Source: Alphaproteobacteria bacterium
Lineage (GTDB): Bacteria; Pseudomonadota; Alphaproteobacteria; Acetobacterales; Acetobacteraceae
DNA: 62,550 nt
NCBI GenBank assembly: GCA_017307285.1
Contig: JAFKFI010000059.1
Location: 1 to 62,550, forward strand
Direction of reading: 5' to 3'
Position numbers and translations under genes: made by a program. Below the pieces are notes generated by a model. The model was given only the letters and a program-made list of their open reading frames with translations, was not told where the DNA came from and ran no database searches. Positions 26,869 through 36,570 of this stretch are shown here, piece by piece. Every line of letters begins with the position of its first letter. Position 1 is the stretch's first letter.

Positions 26869-28328
26869 GCAACCCGTGCGGCCTCACCGCCCGCGAGGCG
26901 AGGCGGCTGATCGGGGCCAAGCGCCTGTCCCCGGTAGAGCTGCTGGAGAGCTGCATCACTCAGATCGGGCGGGTCAACCCGGCGGTCAACGCCGTCGTCA
27001 CCGAGTGCTTTTCCCGCGCGCGCGCCGAGGCCAAGCGGGCCGAGCAGGCCGTCGTCGCGGGCGAGACGCTAGGGCCGCTGCATGGCCTTCCCATCGCGAT
27101 CAAGGACAACCAGGACACCGAGAGCGTGCGCACCGCGCACGGCTCGCCGCATTTTCGCGACAACGTGCCCAAGGCGGATAGCGGCATCGTCGCGGCGATA
27201 CGCGAGGCAGGTGGGATCGTCGTCGGCAAGACCAACATTCCCGAGATGAGCATTGGCGCCAACACGGTGAACCGACTATTCGGCGCGACCGGGAATCCGT
27301 TCGATCCGCAGCGGACCTGCGGCGGCTCCTCGGGAGGTTCCGCCGTCGCGCTGGCTTGCGAGATGGTGCCGCTCGCCACCGGTTCCGACCACGGCGGCAG
27401 CCTTCGCATTCCGGCGAGCTTCTGCGGCGTGGTCGGCCATCGCTCGAGCGCGGGCGTGGTGCCGAACGAGAAGCGCGCGCTGGCGCACAGCGTCTACAGC
27501 GTGCAGGGACCGATGGCCCGCACGGTCGGCGATGCCGCGTTGCTGCTATCGGTGATCGCTCGGCGGCCGACGCGCGATCCGATGGCCTTCCCGCTCGATC
27601 CCGCGCGCTTCGCGCGGCTCGACGAGGCCGACCTTGGCCGGCTCAAGATCGCGGTATCGGCCGATCTCGGCGGGCTGCTCGTCTCCCAGGAAATCCGCCG
27701 GACTTTCCGCGAGCGCATCGCGCGTTTCGCCGGGCTGTTCCGCGAGTGCGCCTGGGCCGACATCGACCTCGGCGATGCGCCGGACGTTGACTGGAAGCTG
27801 CGCAGCGAATTCTTCGTCGCGCAATATCATGAGGACGCCGACGGGTGGGACGCGGATTTCAACCCGAACATCCGCAACAACTACGCGGCGGCGCTCAAGA
27901 TGCCGATGCGGGAGGTAGCGATCGCACACCGCCGGCAGATGGCACTCTGTCAGAGCTTCCAGAGCATATTCGATCAGTTCGATCTGCTGATCTGCCCCAC
28001 CGTGTCGGTCTCGCCGTTCCCGTGGGCCGATCTCTACCCGCAGAGCGTGGATGGTCGCGCCATCGGCACCTACATGGAATGGCTCGGCCTCACCGCCGCG
28101 CTCACCGTCGTCGGTCATCCCGTGACCGCGCTGCCGTGCGGGCTGGATGCGCAGGGAATGCCATTCGGCCTGCAGATCGTCGGGCCGAATTTCGCCGATC
28201 ACGCCGTGCTCAGCGCCGCGCAGGCGCTGGAGGCTGCCCTTGCCGCTGACCCCACGCTGGCCCGGCCGTCGCCGGACCTCGCGAGGCTTGCCGCGGCGCC
28301 TCGGCTCGGCAAGGAGACCGGCGGATGA
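26865..28328 (+). CDS. Amidase signature family enzyme, 487 aa
   Basis: The complete amidase triad is present: Lys80 (PIAIKDN), the cis-Ser155 in CGGSSGGSA and the nucleophile Ser179 in GSDHGGSLRIPASFCG. The length is normal. The start ATG 26865 overlaps the stop of the monooxygenase-like gene. Such enzymes hydrolyse amides, aryl amides or ureas; coupling to the LLM gene suggests an amide-bearing substrate that is oxidised and cleaved, an inference. Confidence 0.9.
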   Translation: MSNPCGLTAREARRLIGAKRLSPVELLESCITQIGRVNPAVNAVVTECFSRARAEAKRAEQAVVAGETLGPLHGLPIAIKDNQDTESVRTAHGSPHFRDNVPKADSGIVAAIREAGGIVVGKTNIPEMSIGANTVNRLFGATGNPFDPQRTCGGSSGGSAVALACEMVPLATGSDHGGSLRIPASFCGVVGHRSSAGVVPNEKRALAHSVYSVQGPMARTVGDAALLLSVIARRPTRDPMAFPLDPARFARLDEADLGRLKIAVSADLGGLLVSQEIRRTFRERIARFAGLFRECAWADIDLGDAPDVDWKLRSEFFVAQYHEDADGWDADFNPNIRNNYAAALKMPMREVAIAHRRQMALCQSFQSIFDQFDLLICPTVSVSPFPWADLYPQSVDGRAIGTYMEWLGLTAALTVVGHPVTALPCGLDAQGMPFGLQIVGPNFADHAVLSAAQALEAALAADPTLARPSPDLARLAAAPRLGKETGG

Positions 28329-28400
28329 GCCTGCTTGTTGTGTGGGAACCCAGGCCGCCGCAGACACCGCGCGGCGGCGTCTGACAAGGATGGACTTGCA

Positions 28401-29609
28401 TTGACCGACCGACCGAACCTGCCGCTCGCCGGCGTTACCGTGATCGATCTTGGGCAAATCTACCAGGGCCCGTATGCGACCATGCTGATGGCCAAGGCAG
28501 GCGCCGACGTCATCAAGGTGGAGCCGCCGAACGGCGAGCCGATCCGTGCGCGCACCAAAGTCGGTCGTCACGCCGCGCTGCCGCTCGCCATGCTCAACTC
28601 CAACAAGCGCGCGGTCACGCTCAATCTCAAGACCGAGCAAGGGCGCGCGCTGTTGAAGCGCATGGTGGCGCGCGCGGACGTGCTGCTGGAGAACTTCGCG
28701 CCGGGCGTGATGGACCGGCTCGGCATCGGCTGGGACGTGCTGCAGGAGGTCAATCCGCGCCTCGTCTACGCATCCGGTACTGGCTACGGATTGTCGGGTC
28801 CAGATCGCGACAGCCTGGCGATGGACCTCACGGTGCAGGCCGCGTCGGGCGTGATGAGCGTTACAGGCTTTCCCGACGGGCCGCCGACCAAGGCAGGGCC
28901 GGCAGTGGTCGATTTCCTCGGCGGCATCCATCTTTACGCTGCGGTGCTCACCGCGCTCTACGAGCGGCACTTCACGGGGCGCGGCCGGCTGGTGGAGGTC
29001 GCGATGCAGGAGACGGTGTATCCGACGCTCGCTTCCAATCTCGGCTTTGCCTACAAGACCGGTGGCGAGGTGCCGCCGCGCACCGGCAACCGGCATGGCG
29101 GACTGGCGACCGCACCATACAACGTGTATCCGGCGAAGGACGGCCACGTCGCGGTGATCTGCGTGGTGGAGGCGCACTGGACCGCGCTGCTCGACGCGAT
29201 GGAGCGGCCCGAGCTGAAGGACGATCCGCGCTTCGTCGACAACGCGCACCGCGTCGCCAACATGGCCGACACCGACGCGCTGGTGCAGTCCTGGACCGAG
29301 CGGCTGACCCGTGATGAGGTGTTCGCGACCGCGCGGCGGCATCGCGTGCCGTGCGCGCCGGTGCGCAATCTGATCGAGGTGATGAACGACAAGCACATGC
29401 ACGGCCGCGGGATGCTGGAATGGATCGACCACCCCGAGGTGGGCCGCATCGTGGTGCCGAACTCTCCGTTGCGCTTTCACGGCGCCGATCGCGTCGCTAC
29501 GCTGCCGAGCCCGCGGCTTGGCGAGCATAACGCGGAGATCTATGGCGGCTGGCTCGGGCTGACGGATGCGGAGATCGCCGCGTTGCGCGAAGCGGGCACG
29601 ATCACCTGA
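28401..29609 (+). CDS. Family III (CaiB/BaiF) CoA-transferase (3), 402 aa
   Basis: It shows the family III features GVTVIDLGQIYQGPYATMLM, DVIKVEPPNGEPIR, NSNKRAVTLNLK, and Asp171 in GPAVVDFLGGIHLYA. The start is put at TTG 28401 with AAGGATGGA upstream; the only ATG-type alternative, at 28335, gives an odd basic leader. It lies 72 bases after the amidase and two bases before the M20 peptidase, so it is in the same plus-strand operon. Confidence 0.86.
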   Translation: MTDRPNLPLAGVTVIDLGQIYQGPYATMLMAKAGADVIKVEPPNGEPIRARTKVGRHAALPLAMLNSNKRAVTLNLKTEQGRALLKRMVARADVLLENFAPGVMDRLGIGWDVLQEVNPRLVYASGTGYGLSGPDRDSLAMDLTVQAASGVMSVTGFPDGPPTKAGPAVVDFLGGIHLYAAVLTALYERHFTGRGRLVEVAMQETVYPTLASNLGFAYKTGGEVPPRTGNRHGGLATAPYNVYPAKDGHVAVICVVEAHWTALLDAMERPELKDDPRFVDNAHRVANMADTDALVQSWTERLTRDEVFATARRHRVPCAPVRNLIEVMNDKHMHGRGMLEWIDHPEVGRIVVPNSPLRFHGADRVATLPSPRLGEHNAEIYGGWLGLTDAEIAALREAGTIT

Positions 29610-29610
29610 C

Positions 29611-30849
29611 ATGCCATCCCCGATCGTGATGGCGGACCGCGCTGCGCAAGAGCGATTTCTCGCTGAACTGGTTCGCATGCCGTCGGACAATCCGCCCGGC
29701 GATTGTACCCCGGCGGCCGAGCGCGCGGCGGCGCTGCTGGAAGGGCTCGGCTTCGTCGTCGAGCGGCATCCCGTGCCGGCCGAGCGGGTGCGAGCCGTGG
29801 GAATGCGGAGTGCCACCAACCTGATCGTGCGGCGGCGTTTCGGCCCCGGGCCGGTGATCGCGCTCAACGCGCATGGCGATGTGGTGCCGCCGGGCGAGGG
29901 CTGGTCGCACGACCCGTATGGCGCGGCGGTGGTCGATGGCTGGATGTACGGTCGCGGGGTGGCCGTCTCGAAATCCGACTTCGCGACCTATGCTTTTGCC
30001 TTGCGCGCATTGGAGGCGCCGGATGCGCCGACGCGCGGCACGGTGGAGCTGCACTTTACCTATGACGAGGAGTCGGGCGGCGAGATCGGGCCAAAATTCC
30101 TGCTCGATACGGGTTTGAGCAGGCCCGATTTCGCGATCTGCGCCGGGTTCTCCTACGCTGTCGTCACGGCGCATGACGGGTGTTTGCATCTTGAAGTTGA
30201 GGTGCGCGGCCGCTCGGCGCACGCCGCCATGCCGTCCACCGGCATCGATGCGCTGGAGGCGGCGAACATGATCTTGACCGCGCTGTACGCCCACCGGAAT
30301 GCGTTGACGCGGGGTGTCTCTCACGTGCCGGGCATCGGTTCGCCGCAACTGACGATCGGATTGATCGAAGGTGGTATCAATACGAACGTGGTCCCCGACC
30401 GCGTGACGTTTCGGCTCGATCGGCGGATCATCCCCGAGGAGAACGCGGCGGCGGTCGAGGCCGAGCTGCGCGCGCTCATCGCCGATGCGGGCTGCGCGAT
30501 CCCGGACGCATCCGTGAACGTGCGGCGCATCCTGGTTGCCGAGCCGCTCGTTCCGTCGCCAGGCGCGGAGCATCTCGCAGAGGTGCTCTGTCGTCACGCC
30601 AGCGTGGTGTTCGGCGAGCCGATCGGATGCAAGGGCGTCCCGCTCTACACCGACGCGCGCCACTACGCGGCCGCCGGCATTCCCACCGTGCTGTACGGCG
30701 CCGGGCCGCGTACCATCGAGGAAGCCAACGCGCATCGTGCCGACGAATGCCTGCCGCTCGCCGACCTGCATCGCGCCACGGAGGTCGTCGCGCGCACGTT
30801 GGCATCCCTGCTCAACGACGGCAGCGCATCGGAGGGACAGACGGTATGA
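29611..30849 (+). CDS. M20-family metallohydrolase (ArgE/DapE/ACY1 type), 412 aa
   Basis: The zinc ligands come in the expected order: His88 in NAHGD (with Asp90), Asp123 in GRGVAVSKSD, and the Glu153-Glu154 pair in YDEESGG; a dimerisation lid follows (LEVEVRGRSAHAAMP). It removes an acyl or similar group from an amide. ATG 29611 is chosen; ATG 29629 is also possible. Its last bases overlap the next gene (ATGA), so it is translationally coupled to the MaoC-like protein. Confidence 0.87.
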   Translation: MPSPIVMADRAAQERFLAELVRMPSDNPPGDCTPAAERAAALLEGLGFVVERHPVPAERVRAVGMRSATNLIVRRRFGPGPVIALNAHGDVVPPGEGWSHDPYGAAVVDGWMYGRGVAVSKSDFATYAFALRALEAPDAPTRGTVELHFTYDEESGGEIGPKFLLDTGLSRPDFAICAGFSYAVVTAHDGCLHLEVEVRGRSAHAAMPSTGIDALEAANMILTALYAHRNALTRGVSHVPGIGSPQLTIGLIEGGINTNVVPDRVTFRLDRRIIPEENAAAVEAELRALIADAGCAIPDASVNVRRILVAEPLVPSPGAEHLAEVLCRHASVVFGEPIGCKGVPLYTDARHYAAAGIPTVLYGAGPRTIEEANAHRADECLPLADLHRATEVVARTLASLLNDGSASEGQTV

Positions 30850-31328
30850 CGGAGATCGGCGGCTATGAAGTGCTAGGACTGGGGCTGCATTTCGAGGAAA
30901 TGCCCGTCGGGCGAAAATTCCGCACTGTCGGGCGCACCTTGACGGAGGCCGATCTGGTGAACTTCATCAGCGTCACCGGAATGACCGAGGTGCTGTTCTC
31001 CAACGTCGAATTCCTCAAGCACGAGAGCGACATCAAGCAGCGCGTGGTGCCCGGCGCGATGGTCTATGCGTTCGCCGAGGGGCTGCTCATCGGTGCCACG
31101 ATGCAGCACACCGGCTTCGCCTTCCTCAACATGGAGCTGAACGTCGAGAACCCGTGCTTCGCCGGCGACACGATCCATGTCGAGTGCGAGGTGGTGGAGA
31201 GCCGACGCAGCGCCAGCCGGCCCAACCGTGGCCTTGTTCGCACCTTCAATCGCGTGGTGAAGCAGGACGGCAAGGTGGCGATCACCTACAATCCGCTTCG
31301 CATGGTGAAAGCGCGCGAACCTTCCTGA
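30846..31328 (+). CDS. MaoC-like hotdog dehydratase, 160 aa
   Basis: The single hotdog module has [21 protein letters not shown], the usual MaoC-type hydration motif start, and [15 protein letters not shown] in place of the common HxDPxH...G segment. MaoC proteins hydrate enoyl-CoA or act in mesaconyl-CoA-type steps. The start ATG 30846 overlaps the M20 stop. It is the last gene of the plus-strand operon starting with the LLM protein, and ends four bases from a convergent crotonase gene. Confidence 0.8.
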   Translation: MTEIGGYEVLGLGLHFEEMPVGRKFRTVGRTLTEADLVNFISVTGMTEVLFSNVEFLKHESDIKQRVVPGAMVYAFAEGLLIGATMQHTGFAFLNMELNVENPCFAGDTIHVECEVVESRRSASRPNRGLVRTFNRVVKQDGKVAITYNPLRMVKAREPS

Positions 31329-31331
31329 CGC

Positions 31332-32144
31332 TCAGAGCGGCGAGCCGGAGGGAAACAAGGGCGCCCGTTTCTCGCGGTGGGACGCTAGACCCTCGCGCAC
31401 CTCCGGGCCGGTGAAGCCAAGGAATTCCAGCGCGAGCGACGTGTCGAAGGTCGGCCCCATCTGACGCAGCCAGTTGTTAAGCGCGTATTTGGTCCAGCGG
31501 ATCGCGCTCTGCGCGCCCTCGGCGAGCCGCGTCGCGACCTCGACCGCGCGCGCATCGAGTTGTGCGTCGTCGACGACCAACGAGATCAGGCCGATCCGCT
31601 CGGCCTCCTCGCCCGCCAGCGTGTCGCAGGTAAGCAGGTAGTATTTTGCCTTGGCCATGCCGCAGAGCAGTGGCCAGACGATGGCCGCGTGATCGCCGGC
31701 GGCGACGCCAAGGCGGGTGTGGCCGTCGATGATGCGGCAGTCGGGCGTGGCGATGGAGACATCCGCCAGCAGGCCGCACACCAAGCCCGCGCCCACCGCC
31801 ACACCGCGCATCGCGCTGACCACGGGCTTGCCGCAGTTGACGATGTTGTAGACGATGTCGCGCGCCTCCTTCCAGACGCGCGCGCGGGTCTCGAAATCGT
31901 CGGCGATGCTCTCGACCAGCGCGAAATCCCCGCCGGCCGAGAACATCTTCCCAGCCCCGGTGAGGATCGCGACATTGACGGAGGGATCGGTGTCGATGTC
32001 GCGCCAGATCTGAGCGAGTTCCGCGTGCATCGGCGCGTCCGCCGAGTTCATCTTGCCATTCGACATGGTGACGCGCAGCACCTTCGGATGCGGACGATCG
32101 AAGGTGAGCCGTGTGTAGCGGCCGTAGCGCTCGGCGTCGGACAT
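31332..32144 (-). CDS. Enoyl-CoA hydratase/isomerase family protein (3), 270 aa
   Basis: It has the crotonase fold with SAGGDFALV (69-77) and [13 protein letters not shown] for the oxyanion hole. Neither catalytic Glu of classical hydratase is in place: the first lies in GAGLVC and the second in [14 protein letters not shown], where no Glu is present. So it is more likely an isomerase, decarboxylase or hydrolase type than a hydratase. It lies 14 bases after polA on the same strand and may share its transcript. Confidence 0.83.
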   Translation of the reverse strand: MSDAERYGRYTRLTFDRPHPKVLRVTMSNGKMNSADAPMHAELAQIWRDIDTDPSVNVAILTGAGKMFSAGGDFALVESIADDFETRARVWKEARDIVYNIVNCGKPVVSAMRGVAVGAGLVCGLLADVSIATPDCRIIDGHTRLGVAAGDHAAIVWPLLCGMAKAKYYLLTCDTLAGEEAERIGLISLVVDDAQLDARAVEVATRLAEGAQSAIRWTKYALNNWLRQMGPTFDTSLALEFLGFTGPEVREGLASHREKRAPLFPSGSPL

Positions 32145-32158
32145 CGGATTTCTCCTGC

Positions 32159-34957
32159 TCAGTGCGCGTCAGCCCAACTGATGCCGCGCCCAGTCTCCAC
32201 GACGAGCGGAACGGTGAGCTCGGCGGCGGCTTCCATGACACGCTGGGCGACGCCGGCCAGTTCCTCCGCCTCGCTCTCCGGCGCCTCGAACAGCAACTCG
32301 TCATGGACCTGCAAGAGCAATTGCGACTTCAGCCCGGCGTCGCGCAGCGCGCGCGGGAGGCGGACCATCGCGCGTTTGATGATGTCGGCCGCCCCGCCTT
32401 GCAGCGGAGCGTTGATCGCCTGGCGCTCGGCGTAGGCGCGCCGTGCCGGGTTGCGGTCGGCGATGCCGGCGATCCAGCAGCGTCGGCCGAATGCCGTGGT
32501 GACGTAGCCGGCAATGCGTGCTTCCTCCTTGGTCCGCTCCATGTAGGCGCGGATGCCGGGATAGCGGTAGAAATAGGCGGCGATGTAGCCGCGTGCCTCG
32601 CCCGCCGCGATGCCGAGCTGACGCGCCAGGCCAAATGCGCTGATGCCGTAGATAATGCCGAAATTGATCGCCTTGGCGCGTCGCCGCGTCATCGGGTCCA
32701 TCCCCTCGATCGGGATTCCGAACACTTCGGCGGCGGTGCGCGCGTGGATGTCTTCGCCCCGCGAAAAGCTCTCACGGAGCTGCGGAATGTCGGCGACGTG
32801 CGCCAGTAGGCGCAGCTCGATTTGCGAGTAGTCCGCACTCACCAGCACATGTCCAGGCTCGGCGATGAAGGCGCCGCGGATGCGGCTGCCTTCCTCGGTG
32901 CGGATCGGGATGTTCTGTAGGTTGGGATCGGTCGAGGACAGCCGGCCGGTGGTCGCGACGGCCATCGCGAAGCGGGTGTGGACGCGCCCGGTCTCGGCGT
33001 TGATCTGATCCACCAGCGCGTCGGCGTAGGTGGATTTCAGTTTGGCGAGCTGACGCCAGTCGAGGATGCGGGCGGGCAGATCGTGACCCTGCTCGGCGAG
33101 GCTCTGCAGCACGGAGGCATCGGTACCCCAGGCGCCGGTCTTCATGCGCTTGCCGCCGGGCAAGCCCATCTCATCGAACAGCACCTCGCCGAGCTGCTTC
33201 GCGCTGCCGAGATTGAACTCGCGTCCGGCGAGGCGATGAATCTCGTGCTCCATCCCCGCCATGCGTTGCTCGAAATCGGCGGACATCCGGCGCAGCTCGT
33301 CGGAGTCCACCTTCACGCCGGCGCGTTCCATCTCCAATAGGACTGGGATGAGACGACGTTCCATCTGCTCGTACAAGACGAGCGCGCCGGCGGCGCGCAG
33401 GCGCGGCCGCAGGGTAAGCCAGAGCCGAAGCGCGATGTCGGCGGCTTGGCCGACATGTGCCGCGGCGCGCTCGATCGGCACCTGCTCGAAGCGTAGTCGA
33501 TTGCGGCCGGTGCCCGTCACCTCGTCGAGTGCCAGTTGCGTATGGCCGAGATGCAGCGGGGCGAGGTCAGCCAGGGCGTGACCATGCAGGCCAGCTTCCA
33601 ACGCGTAGGAGATCAGCTCGGGATCGTCGATCGGCGTCGCCAAAGGAAAGCCGGCACGCGACAGCACCATCATGTCGAGCTTGGCGTTCTCGATCACCTT
33701 CAGCACGGCGGGATCGGTGAGCAGCGGCGAGAGCGCCTCTATCGCGTCAGCCAGGGCGATCTGCTCGGCAAGTCCCTCGTGCAGTAGCGGCACGTAGCAG
33801 GCGCGGCCTGGTGCGGTGGCGAGGGCAAGGCCGATCAGCCGTCCCCGCGTGCCGTCCTGCGAGTCGGTCGCGACGTCGAGCGCAAATACGCCGGCCTTCG
33901 CTGCCTCCGCGACCCACGCATCGAGCGTCGCGCGGGTGGTCACGGTCTCGTAGGGGCCGAACGCCTCCGTCGGCCGTGCCGCCTCGATCTCCGGCGGGTG
34001 CTCGGTATCAATCGGCTTCTGCGGCCGGTCCACCTGCAACGCGACCGCGACGGGCGTGTTGGCGTCCTCTAGACCAAGCCGTGCGAGCGTGCTGCGAAAT
34101 CCCATCGCGGCGAGCCAGCCGCCAAGTTTGGCACGGTCGGGCTGGCGGGCCTCCAGGGCTTCGATCGGCAACGGCAGCGGCGCGTCGTGACGCAAGGTGA
34201 CGAGCTCGCGCGACAAGCGCGCGTTGGCTGCATGCTCGATCAGCATGTCGCGCCGTTTCGACGGCTTCATGGCCGGTGCGGCGGCCAGCACGGTTTCGAG
34301 ATCGCCGAACTCGGTGAGAAGCTGTGCCGCCGTCTTGGGGCCGATGCCCGGCACGCCGGGCACATTGTCCACGGAGTCACCCATCAACGCCTGTACGTCG
34401 ATCAGCTTCTCCGGCGTCACACCGAACTTTTCCATCACCTCGGCGGCGCCGATCGGCTTCTGCTTGATCGGGTCGAGCATCCCGATGCCCGGCCGGATCA
34501 GCTGCATCAGGTCCTTGTCGGACGAGACGATGGTCGCCTTCCCGCCCTGGGCCGTGATCTCGCGGCAATAGGCCGCGATGAGATCGTCGGCCTCCCAGTC
34601 GTCGAGCTCGATAGACGGGACGCCGAACGCGGCGGTGGCGTCGCGTACCAGGGCGAATTGCGGCTTAAGATCGTCCGGCGGTTCGGTGCGGTTGGCCTTG
34701 TAGCGGTCGTAGAGCCGGTTGCGAAAGGTGTGGCTGCCGGCGTCGAAGATCACCGCGAGGTGGGTGCTGGTGTGCTCTCGGAGGAACTTGGCCAGCATGT
34801 TGGTGAAGCCAAATACGGCGTTCACCGGCACCCCGTCGCCCCGCGTCATCGGCGGCAGCGCGTGGAACGCACGGAAGATGTACCCCGATCCATCGATCAG
34901 GATCAGGTGGAGGGGGGAGACCCCCTCCGGCGCTACGGCCGGCGTCGCATCGGCCAA
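32159..34957 (-). CDS. polA: DNA polymerase I, 932 aa
   Basis: It contains a 5'-3' exonuclease domain (residues 15-300; [30 protein letters not shown]), a 3'-5' exonuclease-like domain (335-520) and the polymerase domain (530-932; [43 protein letters not shown]). It fills gaps after primer removal and in repair. In the middle domain two metal ligands of the E. coli enzyme look lost (DVA at 361-363 for DxE; Ala505 at the place of Asp501), so proofreading may be dead. It starts 7 bases after the zf-CHCC gene stop, and the two probably form an operon. Confidence 0.97.
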   Translation of the reverse strand: MADATPAVAPEGVSPLHLILIDGSGYIFRAFHALPPMTRGDGVPVNAVFGFTNMLAKFLREHTSTHLAVIFDAGSHTFRNRLYDRYKANRTEPPDDLKPQFALVRDATAAFGVPSIELDDWEADDLIAAYCREITAQGGKATIVSSDKDLMQLIRPGIGMLDPIKQKPIGAAEVMEKFGVTPEKLIDVQALMGDSVDNVPGVPGIGPKTAAQLLTEFGDLETVLAAAPAMKPSKRRDMLIEHAANARLSRELVTLRHDAPLPLPIEALEARQPDRAKLGGWLAAMGFRSTLARLGLEDANTPVAVALQVDRPQKPIDTEHPPEIEAARPTEAFGPYETVTTRATLDAWVAEAAKAGVFALDVATDSQDGTRGRLIGLALATAPGRACYVPLLHEGLAEQIALADAIEALSPLLTDPAVLKVIENAKLDMMVLSRAGFPLATPIDDPELISYALEAGLHGHALADLAPLHLGHTQLALDEVTGTGRNRLRFEQVPIERAAAHVGQAADIALRLWLTLRPRLRAAGALVLYEQMERRLIPVLLEMERAGVKVDSDELRRMSADFEQRMAGMEHEIHRLAGREFNLGSAKQLGEVLFDEMGLPGGKRMKTGAWGTDASVLQSLAEQGHDLPARILDWRQLAKLKSTYADALVDQINAETGRVHTRFAMAVATTGRLSSTDPNLQNIPIRTEEGSRIRGAFIAEPGHVLVSADYSQIELRLLAHVADIPQLRESFSRGEDIHARTAAEVFGIPIEGMDPMTRRRAKAINFGIIYGISAFGLARQLGIAAGEARGYIAAYFYRYPGIRAYMERTKEEARIAGYVTTAFGRRCWIAGIADRNPARRAYAERQAINAPLQGGAADIIKRAMVRLPRALRDAGLKSQLLLQVHDELLFEAPESEAEELAGVAQRVMEAAAELTVPLVVETGRGISWADAH

Positions 34958-34964
34958 CGCCTGA

Positions 34965-35162
34965 TCAGTGCTCGCCGCCGTGGCCTGCTCCCTCGTTCAG
35001 CACGTAAAGCCGCGAGCAGTAAGGGCACATCACCTGCTGCTCGACGATGCGCAGGAACACGCGTGGATGACCGAGCGCCCCATTGCCGCCGTCGCAGGCG
35101 ACGACGCGGTCGTCCACGTGGAGGATTTCGGTCGGCGTCTTGGTGTTCGTGCTGTCCAGCAT
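34965..35162 (-). CDS. Small zinc-finger protein of zf-CHCC type, 65 aa
   Basis: Cys23, His32, Cys46 and Cys49 (VVACDGG, LGHPRVFL, MCPYCSRLY) match the zf-CHCC domain found in alphaproteobacterial relatives of the mitochondrial complex I subunit NDUFS6. The start is ATG 35162. It is upstream of polA on the same strand. The role in bacteria is not established; a part in complex I or Fe-S assembly is only suggested by the mitochondrial relative. Confidence 0.85.
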   Translation of the reverse strand: MLDSTNTKTPTEILHVDDRVVACDGGNGALGHPRVFLRIVEQQVMCPYCSRLYVLNEGAGHGGEH

Positions 35163-35225
35163 GAGTTCTCTATGGCGGAAAAGACGCGCCGATGATAGCG
35201 ATGCGATCCGCGTATTCAACTACCC

Positions 35226-36227
35226 GTGACGGCCCCGATGCGGCCCTCTCTGCGCCTGACCACCCTGTTCCTGTTCGCGATGGTGACGCTGGGCGGCTGC
35301 GCCGGTCGCATGGTCCCGCCCGCGCTGATGGAAAAGACGCCACCGCCCGCTGGAACGTTCGTGATGCGGGACGGCGTGCGCCTGCCCTATCGCGAATGGC
35401 TGCCCTCCTCCGGCGAACCTTGGGCAGTGGTGCTGGCACTGCACGGGATGAACGACAGCCGCGACGCTTGGGAGATTCCGGCACCCGAGATGGCGAAGGC
35501 CGGCATCGCGGTCTTCGCGCCGGACCAGCGCGGCTTCGGCGACACGTCCACGCGCGGGTTGTGGCCGAGCGAGCAGGCGCTGGTGAGCGACGCAGACACG
35601 ATGGCGCGCAAGCTGCGTGCCCGCTATCCACACGCCAAGCTGATCCTGATGGGCGAAAGCATGGGTGCCGCGGTCCTCATGTGTCTTGCGACGGACCATC
35701 ACCCGCCGCCGGCCGACGGCTACGTGCTGGTCGCCCCCGCCGTCTGGGGGCGGGCGGAGATGAATGTATTCCTGCGCTCGACGCTCTGGCTCGCGTCAAA
35801 CCTAGTGCCCGGGATGGAGCTCTCTGGCGCGCCGTTGAAGGTGACGGCGAGCAGCAACCGCGCGGCGCTGATCCGCTTGTCGCGCGATCCGCTGACCCTG
35901 CGGAGCACGCGAGTGGATGCGGTGAAGGGGCTGGTCGACCTGATGGACGCCGCACTCGCCTCGGCGCCACATTTCAACGCCCCGGCCCTGTTCCTCTATG
36001 GTGGCAAGGATGAACTGGTGCCGGACCAGGCGACGGCGGCGACCTGGCAGGCGCTGCGACCCGGCGAGCGGCGGGCGTTCTACCCGGAGGGCTACCATCT
36101 CTTGCTGCGCGATCTCGACCGGGAGAAGCCTATCGGCGACGTGATCGCCTGGATCCGGGACCCAAAGGCGCCCTTGCCGTCCGGTTCCGAGACCGCCGCC
36201 GCGACCTGGCTTGCCCGGCAGGACTGA
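35226..36227 (+). CDS. Alpha/beta hydrolase lipoprotein (monoglyceride lipase/lysophospholipase type), 333 aa
   Basis: It starts with a lipoprotein signal ending in LGGC (Cys25), so it is probably anchored to a membrane outside the cytoplasm. The catalytic core has LALHGMND (oxyanion), Ser145 in GESMG, an acid in GGKDELV and His in YPEGYHLLL. GTG 35226 is the frame's first start; ATG 35238 is an equal choice, and neither has a good ribosome site. It is divergent from zf-CHCC-polA and ends just before the tRNA region. Confidence 0.85.
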   Translation: MTAPMRPSLRLTTLFLFAMVTLGGCAGRMVPPALMEKTPPPAGTFVMRDGVRLPYREWLPSSGEPWAVVLALHGMNDSRDAWEIPAPEMAKAGIAVFAPDQRGFGDTSTRGLWPSEQALVSDADTMARKLRARYPHAKLILMGESMGAAVLMCLATDHHPPPADGYVLVAPAVWGRAEMNVFLRSTLWLASNLVPGMELSGAPLKVTASSNRAALIRLSRDPLTLRSTRVDAVKGLVDLMDAALASAPHFNAPALFLYGGKDELVPDQATAATWQALRPGERRAFYPEGYHLLLRDLDREKPIGDVIAWIRDPKAPLPSGSETAAATWLARQD

Positions 36228-36268
36228 CCCTTCCGTCCGCTTCTGATTCACGCTATCTAAGTCGTGCG

Positions 36269-36310
36269 GGACCCGTAGCTCAGCTGGATAGAGCGTCGCC
36301 CTCCGAAGGC
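36269..36310 (+). tRNA. Truncated tRNA-Arg (CCG), 5' half only
   Basis: It begins with acceptor arm GGACCCG, D-arm and D-loop, then the anticodon stem and loop CTCCGAA with anticodon CCG, matching the complete tRNA downstream. After nucleotide 42 the sequence leaves the tRNA pattern: no T-arm, variable loop or 3' acceptor is present. A weak -10-like TATCTA lies at 36254. It looks like a native gene broken by an integration event. Confidence 0.75.
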
Positions 36311-36312
36311 TG

Positions 36313-36538
36313 ATGTCAACGGGTTTTTGGTTTGGAAGTGAGTGAAGCGAGTAAGGAGTTTCAATAGCTTAAGAGCCGATCAGCGAGACCTCACACGTCA
36401 AGCAAGTTTCGCGTAAGCACCGCGTAAGCAGTTTTGGTAGTAGCGAGGCGAGTGAGCGCGTAGGTTAGTGTGTGTCAACACAGCGCTGTCGCGTTCATGA
36501 CGAAAGGCTTGGTTGAATGCGTCCGAATCCGTTGACAT
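36313..36538. repeat. Inverted repeat flanking a 226-bp spacer between the two tRNA-Arg copies
   Basis: ATGTCAACGG at 36313-36322 is repeated in inverted form at 36529-36538 (CCGTTGACAT). The enclosed DNA has no convincing gene, is less GC-rich than its surroundings and carries an 11-bp tandem repeat (36410-36431). The right arm contains the TTGACA used below as the tRNA promoter. It might mark recombination sites. Confidence 0.4.
36410..36431. repeat. 11-bp tandem direct repeat
   Basis: CGCGTAAGCAC is followed at once by CGCGTAAGCAG, two copies with a single difference. Short direct repeats beside an attachment site are typical of arm-type sites for tyrosine integrases; that reading is an inference, since no integrase gene is in view. 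Confidence 0.45.
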
Positions 36539-36561
36539 GAAAAGGTTGGTCGGGCTAGGCA
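36532..36561 (+). promoter_or_regulatory. Probable promoter of the intact tRNA-Arg gene
   Basis: TTGACA at 36532-36537 and TAGGCA at 36556-36561 are separated by 18 bp, and the tRNA starts 10 bases downstream at 36571. The -35 is perfect; the -10 is weak. Confidence 0.45.
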
Positions 36562-36570
36562 AAATGAGAT

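Noticed and set aside
27546-29867. A 773-codon open frame on the minus strand opposite the amidase and CoA-transferase genes
   Set aside because: It shows no known motif, and the plus strand is fully explained by two enzymes with intact active sites.
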